Assembly: GCA_905182555.1 (NCBI GenBank)
Contig: CAJJBX010000019.1
Span: 1 to 40,391 of the forward strand
DNA length: 40,391 bases
Direction of reading: 5' to 3'
From: an uncultured Ilumatobacter sp.
GTDB taxonomy: Bacteria > Actinomycetota > Acidimicrobiia > Acidimicrobiales > Ilumatobacteraceae
Part shown: positions 1 to 8,463 of the stretch, piece by piece
How positions within the stretch are numbered: position 1 is the first letter of the stretch
How the letters are laid out: the number at the start of each line of letters is the position of its first letter
Program-made: the position numbers and the translations under genes
Notes under the pieces: model-generated
What the model saw: the letters and a program-made list of their open reading frames with translations, nothing else
The model's database searches: none
Told to the model about the DNA's origin: nothing

Positions 1-125
1 TGACCGGGGCTCCTCTGCTTTTCCGACCCTGGGCCCCACCCTCGTCGATGTTCTCGTCAGGGTGATGGAAAAGGCGTCCGTGCTGACCAAAACCATCACA
101 CTGAGGGAGCTACTACGTTCTGGCA

Positions 126-1097
126 ATGACTCCGAACATTGGCATGTGCTTCGATCGCTCGCTTCCGGCACGCGCTGTGGTCGAGTTCGCCGAGTCGCTC
201 GACGAGGGTGGCGTCGATCAACTCTGGCTGATCGAGGACTGCTTCTTCACCGCCGGGGTGTCCCTCGCAGCAACCGCTCTCGCTCGGACCGAACGGCTCC
301 ACGTCGGCATCGGCATCCTGCCCGCAGTGGCCCGCAACGCCGCGGTCACGGCAATGGAGATCGCCACGCTGGCTGAGCTCGCCCCGGGCCGGGTAATCGC
401 CGGGGTCGGGCACGGCGTGCAGGAGTGGATGGAGCAAATGGGCGCCCGCCCCTCCTCGCCGCTCGCCACCCTCGAAGAGGTGCTCACGACGGTGCGGCAA
501 CTTCTCCGAGGCGAGACCGTGCACTTCGAGGGCCAGCACGTGACGTTGCGTGACGTCACCCTCGATCAGCCGCCAACAATCGTGCCGCCCGTGATTGCTG
601 GGGTCCGCGGACCGAAGTCGCTCGCGATGGCCGGCCGCGTCTGCGATGGCGTCGTGCTGGCCGACGGCGTGGGCCCGACATATGTCCGCGAAACAATTCG
701 AAATGCTGGTTCCCCCAACAACTTCCGGGTCTCTGTGTTCAGCGCCCTGTGTCTGGCGCCGACGCCCCTGGTCGAGGCTCTTCGAAGCTGATGACGCCTT
801 ACATGCTCGCTGTCCGAGCTCACCGCTCAGCACCCATCCGTTCGTGCTTCCACCCGCATTTCGACGAGATGGTCGAGCGGTTCACAACTCAAGGGCGATG
901 CTGCCATTGCCGACTTCCCTGCCGAGTGGTGGACCGAGATAGGAGCAATCGGCGATCGCGACGCCGTGCTCGGCCACATCGAAGCACTGGGCGAAGCAGG
1001 CGTCACCGACGTTGGATTGTTCCCCGGCCCAACCCTGGAATTAGCCCGCAAGGACCTTGCGACAGTGCAAGAGATCAGCAAGCATTACCGAGAATAA
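126..1097 (+). pseudogene. LLM-class (luciferase-like, probably F420-dependent) oxidoreductase, frame-broken
   Basis: The N-terminal 221 codons (126-791) read as a luciferase-like TIM-barrel monooxygenase: an opening NIGMCFDRSLP strand, a GIGILPAVARNA segment and the PGRVIAGVGHGVQEWMEQMG region typical of F420-dependent LLM enzymes. The frame stops at 789-791. The C-terminal third continues downstream: FHPHFDEMVERFTTQG in another frame (about 845-893), then the original frame from about 897 (DAAIADFPAEWWTEIGAIGD through QEISKHYRE) to the TAA at 1095-1097. Two frame changes are therefore needed, near 775-790 and near 893-897, to rebuild a protein of normal length. The family oxidises or reduces substrates with F420H2 or FMNH2; the substrate cannot be read. 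A TACGTT box at 114-119 lies 6 nt before the ATG, suggesting a leaderless transcript. It may be a pseudogene or an intact gene with sequence errors. Confidence 0.8.
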
Positions 1098-1177
1098 GTA
1101 GGAGAGCCGCGAGCCTGACCAGCAAGGGCGCGCCGGTCAGCGCGCTCAAGAGGTGCGCCGGGTCGAGCGAGAGCGAG

Positions 1178-1238
1178 TCGGGCCGTCAGGCCCGAGAAAA
1201 GAGCTCAAGGCGACGCAGTCGCCGGCGGCGAAGCCGCC
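1178..1238. terminator. Cluster of three perfect hairpins between the LLM gene and ilvE
   Basis: Three inverted repeats follow one another in the convergent gap. TCGGGCC (1178-1184) pairs with GGCCCGA (1189-1195) and is followed by AGAAAA. GGCGAC (1209-1214) pairs with GTCGCC (1218-1223). GGCGGC (1224-1229) pairs with GCCGCC (1233-1238). The ilvE stop lies 9 bp further on. The position suits a bidirectional terminator. No long U tract is present, so the function is inferred. Confidence 0.5.
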
Positions 1239-1247
1239 ATACCGTCG

Positions 1248-2165
1248 TCAGATGGTGAGCTCGCACCAATCCAGGTACTTCGGGTTCTCGCGGCGCACTG
1301 TGGCGAGGTAGGCCTCTGACATTGCCAGAGTCATTGGACCAGGGCACGGGATCTCGCGGTCATCAATCGAGTTGATCGAGCTCACTTCGGCCGCTGTGCC
1401 GCAAACGAAGGCTTCGTCGGCGATGTACAGGTCGCTGCGGGCGATGTTGTCGACTTGGACTTCGAACCCGAGGTCTTTGGCGAGGGCGCCCACCGTGCTC
1501 TGCGTGATGCCTTCGAGCGCACCAGCCGACAGCGGCGGAGTGAGCAACTTGCCGTGACGGGCAACAAAGATGTTCTCGCCCGTGCATTCGGCGACGAGAC
1601 CGTTGGGCGCGAGCATGATTGCCTCGTCGTAGCCGGCCTTGAGCGCTTCGACCTTCGCAAGCGACGAGTTGACGTAGTTGCCAACGGTCTTTGCCGCGGG
1701 CGGCATCGTGTTGTGGTCGTGACGGGTCCACGAAGAAATCTTCATCCGCACGCCCTTGGTGACTGCTTCGTCACCGAGGAGCGCGCCCCACGGCCAGCAG
1801 GCAATGGCGACCTCTGTCGAACAGGGCAGCGTGTTCAAGCCCATTTCGCCGTAGCCGAGGTATGCGAGCGGGCGCACGTAGCACGAGTCGAGCCCGGTCG
1901 AGGCAACGGTGTCCTTGGTGGCTTGGACAAGTTCGTCGACCGTGTACGGGATCGAGAAGCCGAGAATTTTGGCCGACTCAAACAGGCGCTTGATGTGCTC
2001 GGTGAGGCGGAAAATCGATGGGCCGTCGGCGGTTGCGTAGGCGCGGATGCCTTCGAAAACGCCGGTGCCGTAGTGGAGGGTGTGGGTGAGCACGTGGACT
2101 TGGGCCTTATCCCAGTCGACGAGCTCGCCGTTCATCCAAATCTTCGGTGTTGGTGTGATTGGCAT
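1248..2165 (-). CDS. ilvE: Branched-chain amino acid aminotransferase IlvE (class IV)
   Basis: This PLP enzyme transfers an amino group between glutamate and the 2-oxo acids of Leu, Ile and Val, the last step of leucine synthesis. The 305-residue product opens with IWMNGELVDWDKAQV and the HTLHYGTGVFEGIRAY signature. The PLP lysine is K159 in PPAAKTVGNY, matching E. coli IlvE. The C-terminal fold IV signature reads NGLVAECTGENIFVARHGKL with FVCGTAAEV further on. I chose ATG 2165 because the conserved family N terminus starts there; the frame extends upstream only through the shadow of leuB. It lies 4 bp after the leuB stop, so leuB-ilvE form an operon. Confidence 0.95.
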   Translation of the reverse strand: MPITPTPKIWMNGELVDWDKAQVHVLTHTLHYGTGVFEGIRAYATADGPSIFRLTEHIKRLFESAKILGFSIPYTVDELVQATKDTVASTGLDSCYVRPLAYLGYGEMGLNTLPCSTEVAIACWPWGALLGDEAVTKGVRMKISSWTRHDHNTMPPAAKTVGNYVNSSLAKVEALKAGYDEAIMLAPNGLVAECTGENIFVARHGKLLTPPLSAGALEGITQSTVGALAKDLGFEVQVDNIARSDLYIADEAFVCGTAAEVSSINSIDDREIPCPGPMTLAMSEAYLATVRRENPKYLDWCELTI

Positions 2166-2169
2166 GACG

Positions 2170-3162
2170 TCAGTTTCCCACGCGAGCAGCGATTGCGTCA
2201 CCAACGTCTGTGGTGCTGCCGGTAACCGGTTGAGCGCAGGCGGCGCGGATGCGGTCAGCGGCGGCGCCTTCGTCCAGGAAGTCGAGCATGAGCGCAGCGG
2301 ACAGGATGGCTGCGGTCGGGTTGGCCTTGTTCTGGCCGGCGATATCGGGTGCCGAACCGTGCACGGGCTCGAACATTGACGGCCCGGTGCGAGCCGGGTT
2401 GAGGTTGGCCGACGATGCGAGGCCGATGCCACCCGACACTGCACCACCGAGGTCAGTGAGGATGTCGCCGAAGAGGTTGTCGGTGACGATCACGTCGTAG
2501 CGATGCGGGTCCTGGACGAAGTAGATGCAGGCGGCATCCACATGGTTGTAGGCGGTGGCGACCTGCGGGTACTCGGCAGCGACCTCGTCGAAGGTCCGCT
2601 GCCACAGGTCGCCAGCGAACGACAGCACGTTGGTCTTGTGGACCAGCGTGACGTGCTTGCGTTCACGGGTGACGGCCAATTCGAAGGCGTAGCGGATACA
2701 CCGTTCAACACCGAAGCGCGTGTTGACCGAGCCCTGGGTTGCCACTTCGTGGGGGGTGCCGACGCGCAGTGCGCCGCCTTCGCCGACGTATGGACCCTCG
2801 GTGTTCTCGCGGATGACAATGAAGTCGTGCGGGGCGGCGCCGCCAGGCGCCGTTCCGAGGAACGGGCGCTGGTTGATGTACAGATCAAGGTCGAAGCGCA
2901 TCTTGAGCAGCAAGCCACGCTCGATCACACCGGGCTTCACGTCGGGGTGCCCGACGGCGCCGAGCAGAATGCTGTCGAACGGCCGGAGCGCGTCAAGCAT
3001 CTCGTCGCTCAGGATTTCGCCGTCACGCAGATAGCGATCGCCACCGAGATCGAACTCGGTCGTGGCGATGTCCACGCCTGCGGCGCGGATGACCTTGATG
3101 GCTTCGGTGGTGACATCGGGTCCAATCCCGTCGCCACCAATCACTGCAATGTTGTGCGTCAT
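2170..3162 (-). CDS. leuB: 3-isopropylmalate dehydrogenase LeuB
   Basis: LeuB oxidatively decarboxylates 3-isopropylmalate to 2-oxoisocaproate with NAD+. The 330-residue protein is the shorter actinobacterial form. It shows [11 protein letters not shown] at the N terminus, [13 protein letters not shown], the substrate-loop lysine in VHKTNVLSF, the Mg-binding [24 protein letters not shown] segment and the NAD-binding [19 protein letters not shown] signature. A TAGCCT box (3177-3172 on the minus strand) sits 9 nt before the ATG, so the message may have little or no 5' leader. IlvE starts 4 bp downstream. The upstream region holds a hairpin and a 10-bp tandem repeat, listed separately. Confidence 0.96.
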   Translation of the reverse strand: MTHNIAVIGGDGIGPDVTTEAIKVIRAAGVDIATTEFDLGGDRYLRDGEILSDEMLDALRPFDSILLGAVGHPDVKPGVIERGLLLKMRFDLDLYINQRPFLGTAPGGAAPHDFIVIRENTEGPYVGEGGALRVGTPHEVATQGSVNTRFGVERCIRYAFELAVTRERKHVTLVHKTNVLSFAGDLWQRTFDEVAAEYPQVATAYNHVDAACIYFVQDPHRYDVIVTDNLFGDILTDLGGAVSGGIGLASSANLNPARTGPSMFEPVHGSAPDIAGQNKANPTAAILSAALMLDFLDEGAAADRIRAACAQPVTGSTTDVGDAIAARVGN

Positions 3163-3188
3163 ACGGCGGCGAGGCTAGCCGTACTCGG

Positions 3189-3211
3189 TCGGGACCTCTC
3201 ATCGGTCCCGA
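3189..3211. repeat. Inverted repeat upstream of leuB
   Basis: TCGGGACC (3189-3196) and GGTCCCGA (3204-3211) form a perfect 8-bp stem with a 7-nt loop, about 27 bp upstream of leuB and 93 bp upstream of greA. There is no U tract and no Leu-rich reading frame around it, so it is not an obvious attenuator. An operator in the divergent leuB/greA promoter region is possible. Confidence 0.4.
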
Positions 3212-3213
3212 TC

Positions 3214-3243
3214 AGGAGGGAGTAGGAGGGAGTAGGAGCGAGT
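3214..3243. repeat. Tandem repeat, 3 x 10 bp
   Basis: Unit AGGAGGGAGT is repeated three times; the last copy reads AGGAGCGAGT. It lies in the 141-bp gap between the divergent leuB and greA genes. On the leuB strand it is a polypyrimidine tract. Confidence 0.8.
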
Positions 3244-3303
3244 CAGAAGGATCTGATTCGCAACCCTCTCGCAATCGGGTCCGGCTCGCTATCGTCTCTT
3301 CAA

Positions 3304-3803
3304 ATGGCTGGAGCGAAGTTGTCCAAGTCCGCCCTCGAGCGTTTGCAGGCGGAGTTTCACGATCTCACCACGCGCGGGCGGATCGAAGTTGCCGACAAGA
3401 TCGAACGAGCGCGAGAAGAAGGCGATCTCAAGGAGAACGCCGGCTACCACGCTGCCAAAGACGAGCAAGGTCACATGGAAGGCCGTTCATCCGTCAACTA
3501 TGGAGCCTATTTGATCGACGAGCCCGAGATCGTCGTGAACCAGGTCTACGCAGACCTCTCTGTACGACCCGGTGACTCCAACGACATGGCCGTAGCGCTG
3601 CATGATTGCGAATCAAGACATGCGTAGAAGCAGATCGTGGACGCCGACGTCATTACCCTCCACGTCGCCGCTCGGCGCAGCGCTCAGCGGCGCATCTGCC
3701 GGCGATTCGATCACTGTTTGTCGCTCCGAACGGTTCGATGACCGTCAAGGTGCTGAGCGTCGATTTGCTTGATTACGCTGCAACCCAATCAATCACAATT
3801 TGA
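3304..3803 (+). pseudogene. greA: Transcription elongation factor GreA, multiply frame-broken
   Basis: GreA rescues backtracked RNA polymerase by stimulating transcript cleavage. The N-terminal coiled coil is in one frame (AGAKLSKSALERLQAEF ... AREEGDLKENAGYHAAKDEQ ... MEGR), including the conserved EGDLKEN tip. After MEGR the expected protein survives only as fragments that change frame: FIRQLWSLF, EPEIVV, GDSNDMA, CMIANQDMR, QIVDADVIT, SPLGAALSGASAGDSITV and APNGSMTVKVLSVD, ending at 3803. At least four frame changes are needed, yet the 500-bp span equals about 166 codons, a normal GreA length. That fits several single-base indels better than deletion. A TATCGT box at 3290-3295 lies 8 nt before the ATG, suggesting leaderless expression. 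Confidence 0.85.
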
Positions 3804-3815
3804 CCGTTTAAATTG
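3796..3815. terminator. Possible weak terminator hairpin after greA
   Basis: CAATTT (3796-3801) and AAATTG (3810-3815) form a 6-bp AT-rich stem with an 8-nt loop overlapping the last greA codons, just before the next promoter region. Stability would be low, so the call is weak. Confidence 0.2.
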
Positions 3816-3843
3816 AAACCAATCACCGGTTTGTACCCTTCGT

Positions 3844-4701
3844 GTGGTGTTGTGTCAATTGACCCCTGGGAAGTTCGTCCATCTCCCGGACCGCGGCGAT
3901 CTGCTCGTGCGCGACTTCGGTGGGCCAGCGGACGCACCCACAATCATGCTGCTTCACGGGTGGACTGCGTCAGCTGACCTCAACTGGTTTCGCTGCTACA
4001 AAGGCCTTGGCGAGCATTACCGCGTGGTGGCGTTCGATCATCGGGGCCACGGTTCCGGAATTCGTTCCAAGAAGACGTTCCGACTAGAAGACTGTGCCGA
4101 CGATGCCGTCGATGTGGCAACCGCCCTCGGCATCGACACATTCATCCCCGTCGGCTACTCAATGGGCGGCCCCATTGCGCAGCTCATTTGGAGGCGTCAC
4201 CCCGAACGAACCACCGGGCTCGTTCTTTGCGCCACGGCACCGTTCTTTTCGAACCGTCGGCCCGAGCGGCTGTCGTTCCTCGGCCTGGCCGGCCTCGCCA
4301 CGCTTGCCAAGTACACGCCGGACCAGACACGCGAGTGGTTGACCGAACAGCTCTATCTTCAGCGCCGCGCCGAAACGTGGGAGCCCTGGGCGATCGAAGA
4401 AGTGTCGAGCCACGACTGGCGGATGCTGCTCGAAGCGGGCAAGGCGATCGGCCGATTCTCATCCGCTGACTGGATCGGCGAGGTCGACGTGCCCACTGCC
4501 GTCCTCATCACCATGGACGACCCGGTGATCCCGCTGGCCCGGCAGGTCAAACTGTTCGAATTGATCGGGCTGGCTGAGGCGTTTCGCGTCGACGGCGGCC
4601 ATGATGCCGTCGTGGCACAAGCGGACCAGTTCGTTCCGACGTTGTTACGTGCACTCGATTCGGTCAGTCGCCGCTCGATTGCCGCTGGCCGCACATCATG
4701 A
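3844..4701 (+). CDS. Alpha/beta hydrolase
   Basis: This is a 285-residue alpha/beta-fold hydrolase. It has the oxyanion-hole HGW motif in IMLLHGWTAS, the FDHRGHG strand, the nucleophile elbow GYSMGG, a candidate catalytic Asp in ITMDDPVIP and a C-terminal His in DGGHDAVV. The substrate is unknown; esterase, lipase or thioesterase activity are all possible. The start is uncertain between GTG 3844 and GTG 3847. The TACCCT box at 3834-3839 would be 7 nt before GTG 3847, the spacing seen for other genes here. Its TGA overlaps the ATG of the AarF-type kinase by ATGA, so the two are probably translationally coupled and may share lipid or quinone-related work. Confidence 0.88.
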   Translation: MVLCQLTPGKFVHLPDRGDLLVRDFGGPADAPTIMLLHGWTASADLNWFRCYKGLGEHYRVVAFDHRGHGSGIRSKKTFRLEDCADDAVDVATALGIDTFIPVGYSMGGPIAQLIWRRHPERTTGLVLCATAPFFSNRRPERLSFLGLAGLATLAKYTPDQTREWLTEQLYLQRRAETWEPWAIEEVSSHDWRMLLEAGKAIGRFSSADWIGEVDVPTAVLITMDDPVIPLARQVKLFELIGLAEAFRVDGGHDAVVAQADQFVPTLLRALDSVSRRSIAAGRTS

Positions 4702-6140
4702 AGTGGCGCATCCCGCTCGCTCTTGGCGCACTCGGCGCTGCAACAGTCGTCGTCTCACGCCGGCTAGATGCCTCGGAGTTGGGCCAATCGTGGGCCGGCC
4801 GAAATGCTCGACTCGCTCGCATGGGTGCCAAAGTCGGCGGCACCTACGCCTCGACGGCGGCCCGCAAGACCTTCGCCTCGGCCGATCGCCGTGAGGAACT
4901 CAACCGTGAACGAGAGTTCAAGACGGCGCAGCAGGTCGCCGACGAGTTGGGCCAGATGAAGGGCGCGCTGATGAAGCTCGGTCAAATGGCCAGCTATCTC
5001 GACGATGGACTTCCCGAACCGATGCGAATGGCCCTCGCCCAACTGCAGTCCAATGCTCCGCCAATGTCAACCGATCTCGCGATCTCGACGGTGGAGGCCG
5101 AGTTGGGTAAACCAATCTCCGAGCTCTTCGTCGAGTTCGACCCCGAACCGATCGCTGCTGCCTCGATTGGGCAGGTCCACCGAGCGATTATCAAAGATCC
5201 CAAGTCAGGCCAGGAGCGCGCTGTTGCAGTCAAGGTGCAGTACCCGGGCGTTGACCAGGCAATCGTTTCTGACCTGAAGAACGCAGACCTACTCGGTGTG
5301 CTTCTGCAGCAGGGCTTCAACGGCCTCGACCCGACCGAGATGGTCGACGAGATCAAGATCCGTCTCGCCGAAGAGGTCGACTATGAACTTGAGGCACGCA
5401 ACCAACAAAAGTTCGCCGAGTACTACGCAGGCCACCCGTACTTTCGAATTCCGGCAGTTGTACCTGAGTTCAGTACTCGGCGAGTGCTCACCTCAGAACT
5501 CGTCGAAGGGTTCGGTTGGGCCGAGCTACTGACGCGGCCACAGGCCGAGCGCGACCACGCCGGTGAAGTGATTTTTCGATTTGTGTTCCGCAGTCTGTAC
5601 CGGATGGGTGCCTTCAACGGCGATCCGCATCCGGGCAACTACCTGTTCCACGACGACGGCACGGTGACGTTCCTCGACTTCGGGTTGGTGAAGCACTTCA
5701 CCCACGACGAGTTAGACACCTTTGCGTCCATGGTTGAGGCTGCAGCGGTCAAACATGACGCTGCGGAGTTCCGACGCATCGTCGAAGAAGCCGGAATGTT
5801 GCGACCCGGGGCGCCCGTCGACACCGACGAGGTCGGCGAGTATTTCTCGCTCTTCTACGACACCGTCGCCAACGACGCCGAGATGACCTGGACACGCGAG
5901 TATGCGAACAAGATCGTGCGTCACACGTTCGACCGCGACAGCCCAATCAGCCAGTACGCCACGGTGCCGCGAGCATTCGTCTTCATTCAGCGCATCAACC
6001 TGGGCCTCTATGCACTCCTCGGCGAACTGAACGCAACGGGCAACTATCGCCGCATCGCATCGGAGTTGTGGCCCTTCGTTGACGCCGGTCCCGACTCGCC
6101 TATTGGCGAGGCAGAAACGGCCTGGCTCGCCTGCCGCTAA
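4698..6140 (+). CDS. AarF/UbiB-family (ABC1) atypical kinase/ATPase
   Basis: The 480-residue protein carries the ABC1/UbiB hallmarks: the KxGQ motif in LMKLGQMASYLDDGLP, the alanine-rich nucleotide loop in IAAASIGQVHRA that replaces the usual glycine loop, the lysine in AVAVKVQYPGV, the NGDPHPGNYLF catalytic loop and the FLDFGLVKHF metal-binding motif. The first 18 residues include a hydrophobic stretch that could anchor it to the membrane. UbiB homologues support quinone synthesis or lipid homeostasis; the actinobacterial members are not well defined. It overlaps the upstream hydrolase by 4 bp. Confidence 0.93.
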   Translation: MKWRIPLALGALGAATVVVSRRLDASELGQSWAGRNARLARMGAKVGGTYASTAARKTFASADRREELNREREFKTAQQVADELGQMKGALMKLGQMASYLDDGLPEPMRMALAQLQSNAPPMSTDLAISTVEAELGKPISELFVEFDPEPIAAASIGQVHRAIIKDPKSGQERAVAVKVQYPGVDQAIVSDLKNADLLGVLLQQGFNGLDPTEMVDEIKIRLAEEVDYELEARNQQKFAEYYAGHPYFRIPAVVPEFSTRRVLTSELVEGFGWAELLTRPQAERDHAGEVIFRFVFRSLYRMGAFNGDPHPGNYLFHDDGTVTFLDFGLVKHFTHDELDTFASMVEAAAVKHDAAEFRRIVEEAGMLRPGAPVDTDEVGEYFSLFYDTVANDAEMTWTREYANKIVRHTFDRDSPISQYATVPRAFVFIQRINLGLYALLGELNATGNYRRIASELWPFVDAGPDSPIGEAETAWLACR

Positions 6141-6300
6141 ACCCTTACCCGCTGGGCGGCGCGGCGATGCGGCAATGACACGCACCATCTGAGCCAACGA
6201 AACGATCTTCACCGGTACCGCCCCGACGGTCCGCTCCATGCGCTCGCGGGTGGCCGATGTGTTCCAGGGTGGCAAGCGCGTTGCCTCATCCAGGCTCGGG
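6141..6300. other. Convergent intergenic gap, nothing supported
   Basis: These 160 bp separate the convergent aarF-type and FKBP genes. A minus-strand open frame crosses them, but it continues antisense through the kinase gene. I see no strong hairpin or repeat. Confidence 0.4.
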
Positions 6301-7239
6301 TCAGTAGGCGCCGAACAGGTCGACAACGAGCACTGCATCAACCCCGGCGGGCAGACCGACCTGCGGGTTACCAGTCTCACCGAAACCGAATGCCGGCGGG
6401 AAGGTGATCGCACGTCGACCGCCGACCTTCATGCCGGGCATGCCTTGCACAATGGCCTCGAACTGGCCATCGGCCATCGGGAGCTGAATTGGTTCGCTCG
6501 TCCAAGTGCTGTCGAGAAGCACCCCACTGTCGGCGCGGAACAGCACCAGGTTGAACACCGCTGTCTGGCCTTGCTCGAGGACTACTCCGTCACCTTCGAT
6601 CAGATCTTCGAACGACAGGTCGGTGGCACCCTCAGACGCCTCGACACCCATCTCGGTCGGTGCCTCAGATGCGTCCGGTGCCTTGATGACCGAACGAACA
6701 TCAATGACGAACGTGAGCGGCTCGTTCTCGCGGATCACGTCACTACGCGACGCCTCGCCGTATGCCTGAGCGCTTGGGATGTCGAGCTGGAGGCGGGCAC
6801 CGGTTTGTGCGCCGAGGAGCCCGTCGTTCCATCCCTGGATGACCTGTGCCTGGCCAAGCGGACCGACCGCGAAGGGCGTGCCACGGTCGTAGCTGTTGTC
6901 GAACTCGACGCCATCGAGCGCCCGCACCCCGATGTAGTCAACAATCACCGTGTCGCCGGCTTCTGCGATCGGGCCGTCACCTTTGGTCAGCACGGTCACG
7001 GCGAGTACTTCAACGTCGACGCCGGGGACATCAATGTCGGTCGGCTTGTCGGCGCTCGCTTCGCTCACCGGCGCCACATCGGCGTCAGTAGTTGGAGCGG
7101 CGTCGGAGGTTGGCGCGGCATCGGCAGCGACCGTCTGTTCAGTAGCGACCGAATCATCTGCAGGCGCAGCCGAATCGGACCCACTGCAACCAGCAATGGC
7201 AAGTGAGGCAATGACAATGAAGGGAACCGTGCGACGCAT
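6301..7239 (-). CDS. FKBP-type peptidyl-prolyl isomerase lipoprotein, two FKBP domains
   Basis: The 312-residue product starts with a lipoprotein signal (MRRT, a hydrophobic core, lipobox IAGC with Cys18) and an acidic Ala/Thr/Asp linker to about residue 70. Two FKBP domains follow. The first has GDTVIVDYIGVRALDGVEFDNSY and FAVGPLGQAQVIQGWNDGLLG. The second is more diverged, with AIVQGMPGMKVGGRRAITFPPAFGFGETG. It probably assists folding of exported proteins at the outer face of the membrane. ATG 7239 is preferred over the longer frame because it begins the signal peptide and a TAGCGT box (7252-7247, minus strand) lies exactly 7 nt upstream, indicating a leaderless mRNA. It is divergent from the DoxX-like gene. 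Confidence 0.92.
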   Translation of the reverse strand: MRRTVPFIVIASLAIAGCSGSDSAAPADDSVATEQTVAADAAPTSDAAPTTDADVAPVSEASADKPTDIDVPGVDVEVLAVTVLTKGDGPIAEAGDTVIVDYIGVRALDGVEFDNSYDRGTPFAVGPLGQAQVIQGWNDGLLGAQTGARLQLDIPSAQAYGEASRSDVIRENEPLTFVIDVRSVIKAPDASEAPTEMGVEASEGATDLSFEDLIEGDGVVLEQGQTAVFNLVLFRADSGVLLDSTWTSEPIQLPMADGQFEAIVQGMPGMKVGGRRAITFPPAFGFGETGNPQVGLPAGVDAVLVVDLFGAY

Positions 7240-7323
7240 AGCCCGAACGCTACCGGCGAGCGTTCGCCCGAATGGGTCAACCTCAACCCGCTCCTTGCCC
7301 AGTTGGCACGTCAAACTGTGGGC

Positions 7324-7737
7324 ATGCAAGTTTTTCGCCCGTCAGCAATCGGTGCCGGAGCGCTGTTCACCGGCGCCGGCATCGCCCACTTTGCGAAGCC
7401 CGACTTCTTCGAAGCCATCGTGCCCGACTGGTTCCCAGATGCAGCACTCGCCAACCGTGCAAGCGGGTTAGCCGAGTTGGCCTTCGGACTCGGGATGTTC
7501 CACCCGAGGACGCGCAAGCTCGCAGCACTCGGACTCTTCGCTCTCACAATCGTGGTGTTCCCTGCGAACATCGACATGGCCGTCAACCGCGTCGAGCCTC
7601 AGCTGGTCGAGGGACGGTTCAGTCGCAAGGTCGACGCGGCAACCGGCCCAGCCAACTGGATCCGCCTGCCGCTCCAAGTCCCGCTCTTGTGGTGGCTCTG
7701 GAAGGAGAACCGCGCGGCGTCCGCGGCAATCCGCTGA
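7324..7737 (+). CDS. DoxX-like membrane protein
   Basis: This is a small protein of about 137 residues with four likely membrane segments: around IGAGALFTGAGIAHFA, ANRASGLAELAFGLGMF, LAALGLFALTIVVFPANIDMAV and LPLQVPLLWWLW. The FAKPDFFEAIVPDW segment after helix 1 is typical of DoxX-family proteins. The role is not established; DoxX relatives have been linked to redox or thiol stress. ATG 7324 is preferred over a longer TTG start at 7303. It ends 9 bp before the convergent iclR gene. Confidence 0.8.
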   Translation: MQVFRPSAIGAGALFTGAGIAHFAKPDFFEAIVPDWFPDAALANRASGLAELAFGLGMFHPRTRKLAALGLFALTIVVFPANIDMAVNRVEPQLVEGRFSRKVDAATGPANWIRLPLQVPLLWWLWKENRAASAAIR

Positions 7738-7746
7738 CCGGGCCGG

Positions 7747-8391
7747 TCAGAGGTTGATTTCGGCCGCGGCTACGACGACGGCAGGGCCAAATCGGCGGCC
7801 CGGCTGTTTCGTGAGTCGCTCAACCGGACCGCTCACCGAGATGGCCGCCACAATCGTCCCATCACCCGAGCGCACCGAAGCGCTCACCGACGCAGCACCG
7901 GCCTCGCGCTCGCCGACGCTCTGTAGCCAGCCGGTCTTGGTTGGCTCACCGGTCAAGAGACGCCCTGACGAGCCAACGTCGATGGGAAGCAACGATCCTT
8001 CTGGCACGATCCACCGAAGCCCGTGTGACGACTCGAGCGACAGCACGCACCGCCGTTGGTTACCCTCACGAACGAAAAGTTGGACGGCCTCACCAGTCGA
8101 GTCACGCAGCGCCGTGGCGATCGGCCGGACAACGTCGACGAGCGGGAATCGTTCGGATGATTGCTGACCAAGCGCCACCAGGCCATGACCGAGTTCGAAT
8201 CTGCCCTCGCCATCGCGGCGGAGAAATCCGTGCACTTCGAGTGCAGCGGCCAGCCGGTGAGCGGTAGCTCGCGGCAGCCCGGTCGACTGCTGGAGCTTCG
8301 ACAGTCCTTGCGGCTGGACCGAGACAGCTCGAAGCACCAGCATCGACTTGTCGAGCACGCCGACGCCAGTACTGGCCGCTACGCTGTCCAT
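7747..8391 (-). CDS. IclR-family regulator, probable leucine regulator (NdgR/LtbR type)
   Basis: The 214-residue protein has an N-terminal winged helix ([36 protein letters not shown] and a wing at [15 protein letters not shown]) followed by the IclR effector domain ([29 protein letters not shown] ... VGSSGRLL ... SVSGPVERL). It lies head to head with leuCD. The same layout is known for NdgR in Streptomyces and LtbR in Corynebacterium, which control leuCD and other branched-chain genes, so that role is inferred here. ATG 8391 is chosen; a GTG at 8412 would add 7 residues. A candidate operator lies in the 72-bp divergent gap. Confidence 0.9.
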   Translation of the reverse strand: MDSVAASTGVGVLDKSMLVLRAVSVQPQGLSKLQQSTGLPRATAHRLAAALEVHGFLRRDGEGRFELGHGLVALGQQSSERFPLVDVVRPIATALRDSTGEAVQLFVREGNQRRCVLSLESSHGLRWIVPEGSLLPIDVGSSGRLLTGEPTKTGWLQSVGEREAGAASVSASVRSGDGTIVAAISVSGPVERLTKQPGRRFGPAVVVAAAEINL

Positions 8392-8420
8392 ATTGCAAGA
8401 ACCATATCTCACAATGTGGG
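8388..8420. promoter_or_regulatory. Candidate IclR operator in the iclR/leuC divergent region
   Basis: CCATATTG (8388-8395) and CAATGTGG (8412-8419) are inverted half-sites matching at 7 of 8 positions, 24 bp apart, about two helical turns. The right half also contains a near-palindrome, CTCACAATGTGGG (8408-8420). Position between the two divergent starts suggests a regulator site that would serve both genes. Confidence 0.45.
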
Positions 8421-8463
8421 AAATGCCACCAGCCGTTCAACTGACGTAGAAACCGAGCATCGC

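Noticed and set aside
3163..3303. Leucine attenuator before leuB
   Set aside because: There is a hairpin, but no Leu-rich leader frame and no U tract follows it on the leuB strand.
5712..6413. 233-codon minus-strand frame crossing the gap between the AarF-type and FKBP genes
   Set aside because: Most of it is antisense to the kinase gene. The only part with any protein-like look (about 6140-6300) has no family match and no promoter-spaced start.
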